64,000 bases of DNA from Actinomycetota bacterium (GTDB lineage: Bacteria; Actinomycetota; Thermoleophilia; Gaiellales; Gaiellaceae): positions 1 to 64,000 of the forward strand of contig PLJC01000004.1 of the NCBI GenBank assembly GCA_003139545.1, written 5' to 3'. Of this stretch, positions 62,205 to 64,000 are shown piece after piece; position 1 is the stretch's first letter, and the number at the start of each line of letters is the position of its first letter. Under the pieces are notes generated by a model, which did not search any database, was not told the origin of the DNA, and saw nothing but the letters and a program-made list of their open reading frames with translations. The position numbers were made by a program, and so were the translations under genes.

Positions 62205-63176
62205 GTGGCAAAGGTCGAGACCAAGACGTCCCTCGCGAAGGGCGACCTCCGCGACGTGCTCCGCGAGATGCTGCTCATCCGCCGCTTCGAGGAGAAGGTG
62301 GAGGAGCGTTTTCGCGCCGGCGAGCTGCCCGGTTTCCTCCACGTGGCCATCGGCCAGGAGGCCTGCGCCGTCGGCGTTTGCCGGGCGCTGGAGGACGGGG
62401 ACATCATCGCTTCGACCCACCGCGCGCACGGCCACACGCTGGCCAAGGGCACACATCCGAACGAATTGATGGCCGAGCTGTACGGGAAGACCGAGGGCTG
62501 CTCCCACGGCTACGGCGGCTCGATGCACCTGTACGACATCGAGCGCGGGAACATGGGCGCGAACGCGGTCATCGGCGGCGGCTTGCCGCACATCACCGGC
62601 GCGGCGCTCGCCTTTCAGATGCGCGGCGAGCCGCGCGTCGCGCTCGCGTTCTTCGGCGACGGCGCGACGAACATCGGGACGTTCCACGAGTCGCTCAACC
62701 TCGCGCAGCTGTGGAAGGTGCCCGCCGTCTTCGTGCTCGAGGACAACAAGTGGGCCGAGTCGACGCCGGAGTCGCAGCACTCGCCGATCCGCGATCTCTC
62801 CGATCGCGCGAAGGCGTTCGGCATGAAGGCGCTGAAGGCCGACGGCCAGGACGTCGAGGCCGTCTACAAGACCGCCCGCCAGGCGCTCGAGTACGCACGC
62901 GCCGGGAAGGGTCCCGTGTTCGTGCACCTCGACTGCGTGCGGCTGCACGGCCACTACATCGGCGACCCGCAGGTGTACCGCGACAAGGACGAGGCGCGGA
63001 AGCTCGCGGAGACGCGCGATCCGATCACGCTGCTGCGCGCGAAGCTCGAACTCTCGGACGAGGAGTTCGACGAGCTGGACACCGAGGTGTCGGAGATCGT
63101 CGAGGCGTCGGTCGAGTTCGCGAAGAACGGCACCGACCCCGCGCCCGAAGACGCGCTGAAGAACATCTATGCCTGA
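62205..63176 (+). CDS. pdhA: Thiamine-PP dehydrogenase E1 alpha subunit (pyruvate/acetoin dehydrogenase type)
   Basis: The 323-aa subunit decarboxylates a 2-oxo acid with TPP. It has LREMLLIRRFEEKVEERFRAGELPGFLHVAIGQEACAVGV, STHRAHGHTLAKG, and the TPP/Mg motif FFGDGATNIGTFHESLNLAQLWKVPAVFVLEDNKWAEST. LDCVRLHGHYIGDPQVYRDKDE is also present. AcoA-like (acetoin) and PdhA are hard to separate; the beta subunit follows. GTG start; a -10-like TAAACT lies 8 nt upstream, so the mRNA is probably leaderless. Confidence 0.9.
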   Translation: MAKVETKTSLAKGDLRDVLREMLLIRRFEEKVEERFRAGELPGFLHVAIGQEACAVGVCRALEDGDIIASTHRAHGHTLAKGTHPNELMAELYGKTEGCSHGYGGSMHLYDIERGNMGANAVIGGGLPHITGAALAFQMRGEPRVALAFFGDGATNIGTFHESLNLAQLWKVPAVFVLEDNKWAESTPESQHSPIRDLSDRAKAFGMKALKADGQDVEAVYKTARQALEYARAGKGPVFVHLDCVRLHGHYIGDPQVYRDKDEARKLAETRDPITLLRAKLELSDEEFDELDTEVSEIVEASVEFAKNGTDPAPEDALKNIYA

Positions 63177-64000
63177 GCTCAGCTACCGCGAGGCCGTGCG
63201 CGACGCGCTCGCCACGGCGATGCGCCAGGACGACAACGTTTTCATCATGGGCGAGGACATCGCCGAGATGGGCGGCTCGATGGGCGTCACGAGCGGGATG
63301 CTCGAGGAGTTCGGTCGCGAGCGCGTGCGCAACACGCCTATCTCCGAGATGGCGCTTGCCGGCACCGCCATCGGCGCCGCGATGCAGGGCATGCGTCCCG
63401 TCGCCGAGATCATGTACGAGGACTTCATGACGCTCGCCGCCGAGCAGGTCGTGAACCAGGCGGCGAAGCTCCGCTACATGTCCGGCGGGCAGCTCAGCGT
63501 GCCCGTCGTCTTCCGCACGCAGGGCGGCGCCGGCTGGTCGCCGGGCGCGCAGCACGCGCAGCAGCTCGAGGCGTGGTTCGTGCACATCCCCGGCTTGAAG
63601 GTCGTGTTCGCGTCGACGCCGGAGGACGTGCGCGGATTGCTTTGGTCGGCGATCTACGACGACAACCCGGTCGTGTTCTTCGAGCACCGCACGCTGTACG
63701 GCATCAAGGGCAACGTGCCGGAGAAGATCGAACCGATCCCGATCGGCAAGGCGCGCATCCACCGCGAGGGCGAGGACGTGACCGTGATCGCGACCGGCCG
63801 CCTCGTGCACGAGTCGCTGGCGGCGGCCGAGGAGGCCGAGAAGGAAGGCGTCTCCGTCGAGGTGGTCGACCCGCGCACGCTGCAGCCGCTCGACGAGGAG
63901 ACGCTCGTCGCGTCGGTGAAGAAGACGAACCGCGCGGTCGTCGCGCACGAGGCGGTGACGCGCATGGGCTTCGGCGCCGAGGTCGCGTCGGTGCTCCAGT
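63169..64000 (+). CDS. pdhB: E1 beta subunit of the same dehydrogenase, cut by the window end
   Basis: The first 277 codons are visible and the gene continues past the window. It opens PELSYREAVRDALATAMRQDDNVFIMGEDIAEMGGSMGVT, with RVRNTPISEMALAGTAIGAAMQGMRPVAEIMYEDF, FRTQGGAGWSPGAQHAQQLEAWFVHIPGLKVVFASTPEDVRGLLWSAI and the C-terminal domain starting DVTVIATGRLVHESLAAAEEA. It overlaps the E1 alpha gene by 8 nt. An E2 component would be expected further right. Confidence 0.9.
   Translation, partial: MPELSYREAVRDALATAMRQDDNVFIMGEDIAEMGGSMGVTSGMLEEFGRERVRNTPISEMALAGTAIGAAMQGMRPVAEIMYEDFMTLAAEQVVNQAAKLRYMSGGQLSVPVVFRTQGGAGWSPGAQHAQQLEAWFVHIPGLKVVFASTPEDVRGLLWSAIYDDNPVVFFEHRTLYGIKGNVPEKIEPIPIGKARIHREGEDVTVIATGRLVHESLAAAEEAEKEGVSVEVVDPRTLQPLDEETLVASVKKTNRAVVAHEAVTRMGFGAEVASVLQ

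Overview
The window is GC-rich, densely packed bacterial chromosome. It has many 1-4 nt stop/start overlaps and frequent GTG, TTG and probable CTG starts. Several promoters sit so close to the start codon that leaderless mRNAs are likely. The gene families (EtfD-type Fe-S reductase, MprA-like two-component pair, DUF3618 with holin-like membrane protein, lysine-rich histone-like protein, DUF1501/DUF1800) fit an actinobacterium, perhaps a deep-branching soil lineage such as Thermoleophilia. That lineage placement is inference; no rRNA or tRNA gene was seen.

Region 1 (1-30.4 kb) is a choline / glycine betaine methyl-catabolism locus in three transcription blocks. The minus-strand block fhs-proV-proWW-proX (5770 to 37) imports betaine and carries formate-tetrahydrofolate ligase. 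Diverging from it, a GntR regulator leads dimethylglycine dehydrogenase, EtfB, EtfA and a membrane EtfD-like reductase (5821-12224). A second plus-strand block (19774-30395) starts with an IclR regulator under a clear palindromic operator. It then encodes a corrinoid protein, an MTHFR-C Cys-rich protein, MetF, a methyl-THF/corrinoid methyltransferase, a RACo-type activator, DUF1638, a non-pyrrolysine MttB-family (MtgB-like) methyltransferase, betaine-aldehyde and choline dehydrogenases and a short cyclodeaminase/cyclohydrolase. Together they suggest choline -> betaine aldehyde -> betaine -> dimethylglycine -> sarcosine. Methyl groups would be oxidised on tetrahydrofolate to formate (ATP from Fhs) and electrons passed through ETF to quinone. 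The methylene-THF dehydrogenase step (folD/mtdA) is not in the window.

Between these blocks (12.2-17.1 kb) lie small secreted, VOC, berberine-bridge-type FAD oxidoreductase, AIM24-like and membrane proteins. At 17.2-19.7 kb there is a two-gene islet of visibly lower GC: a TIGR04141/DUF6119-type protein followed by a protein with a PD-(D/E)XK nuclease-like motif. It is the best candidate here for an undescribed, probably defence-related, system.

Region 2 (30.4-35.7 kb) holds an ABM-like protein, a NUDIX hydrolase, a CPA1 Na+/H+ antiporter, a Cys-less DksA-like protein, a ROK sugar kinase, and a run of small ORFs separated by a short dispersed repeat. Region 3 (35.8-41.8 kb) is an alpha-glucoside locus: LacI regulator, GH13 alpha-glucosidase, sugar-binding protein and two permeases, with no ATPase gene. 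Region 4 (41.8-51.2 kb) has a GNAT protein, an NhaA-thioredoxin fusion, a TauE/SafE exporter, a two-component system, citrate synthase, and a DUF1800-DUF1501-cupredoxin unit.

Region 5 (51.2-64 kb) is the informational core: a histone-like Lys/Arg repeat protein, then thrS, infC-rpmI-rplT, a SpoU methyltransferase and pheS-pheT. These are followed by a cupredoxin, small membrane/stress-type genes, and the start of a pyruvate dehydrogenase-type E1 alpha/beta operon cut by the window edge.
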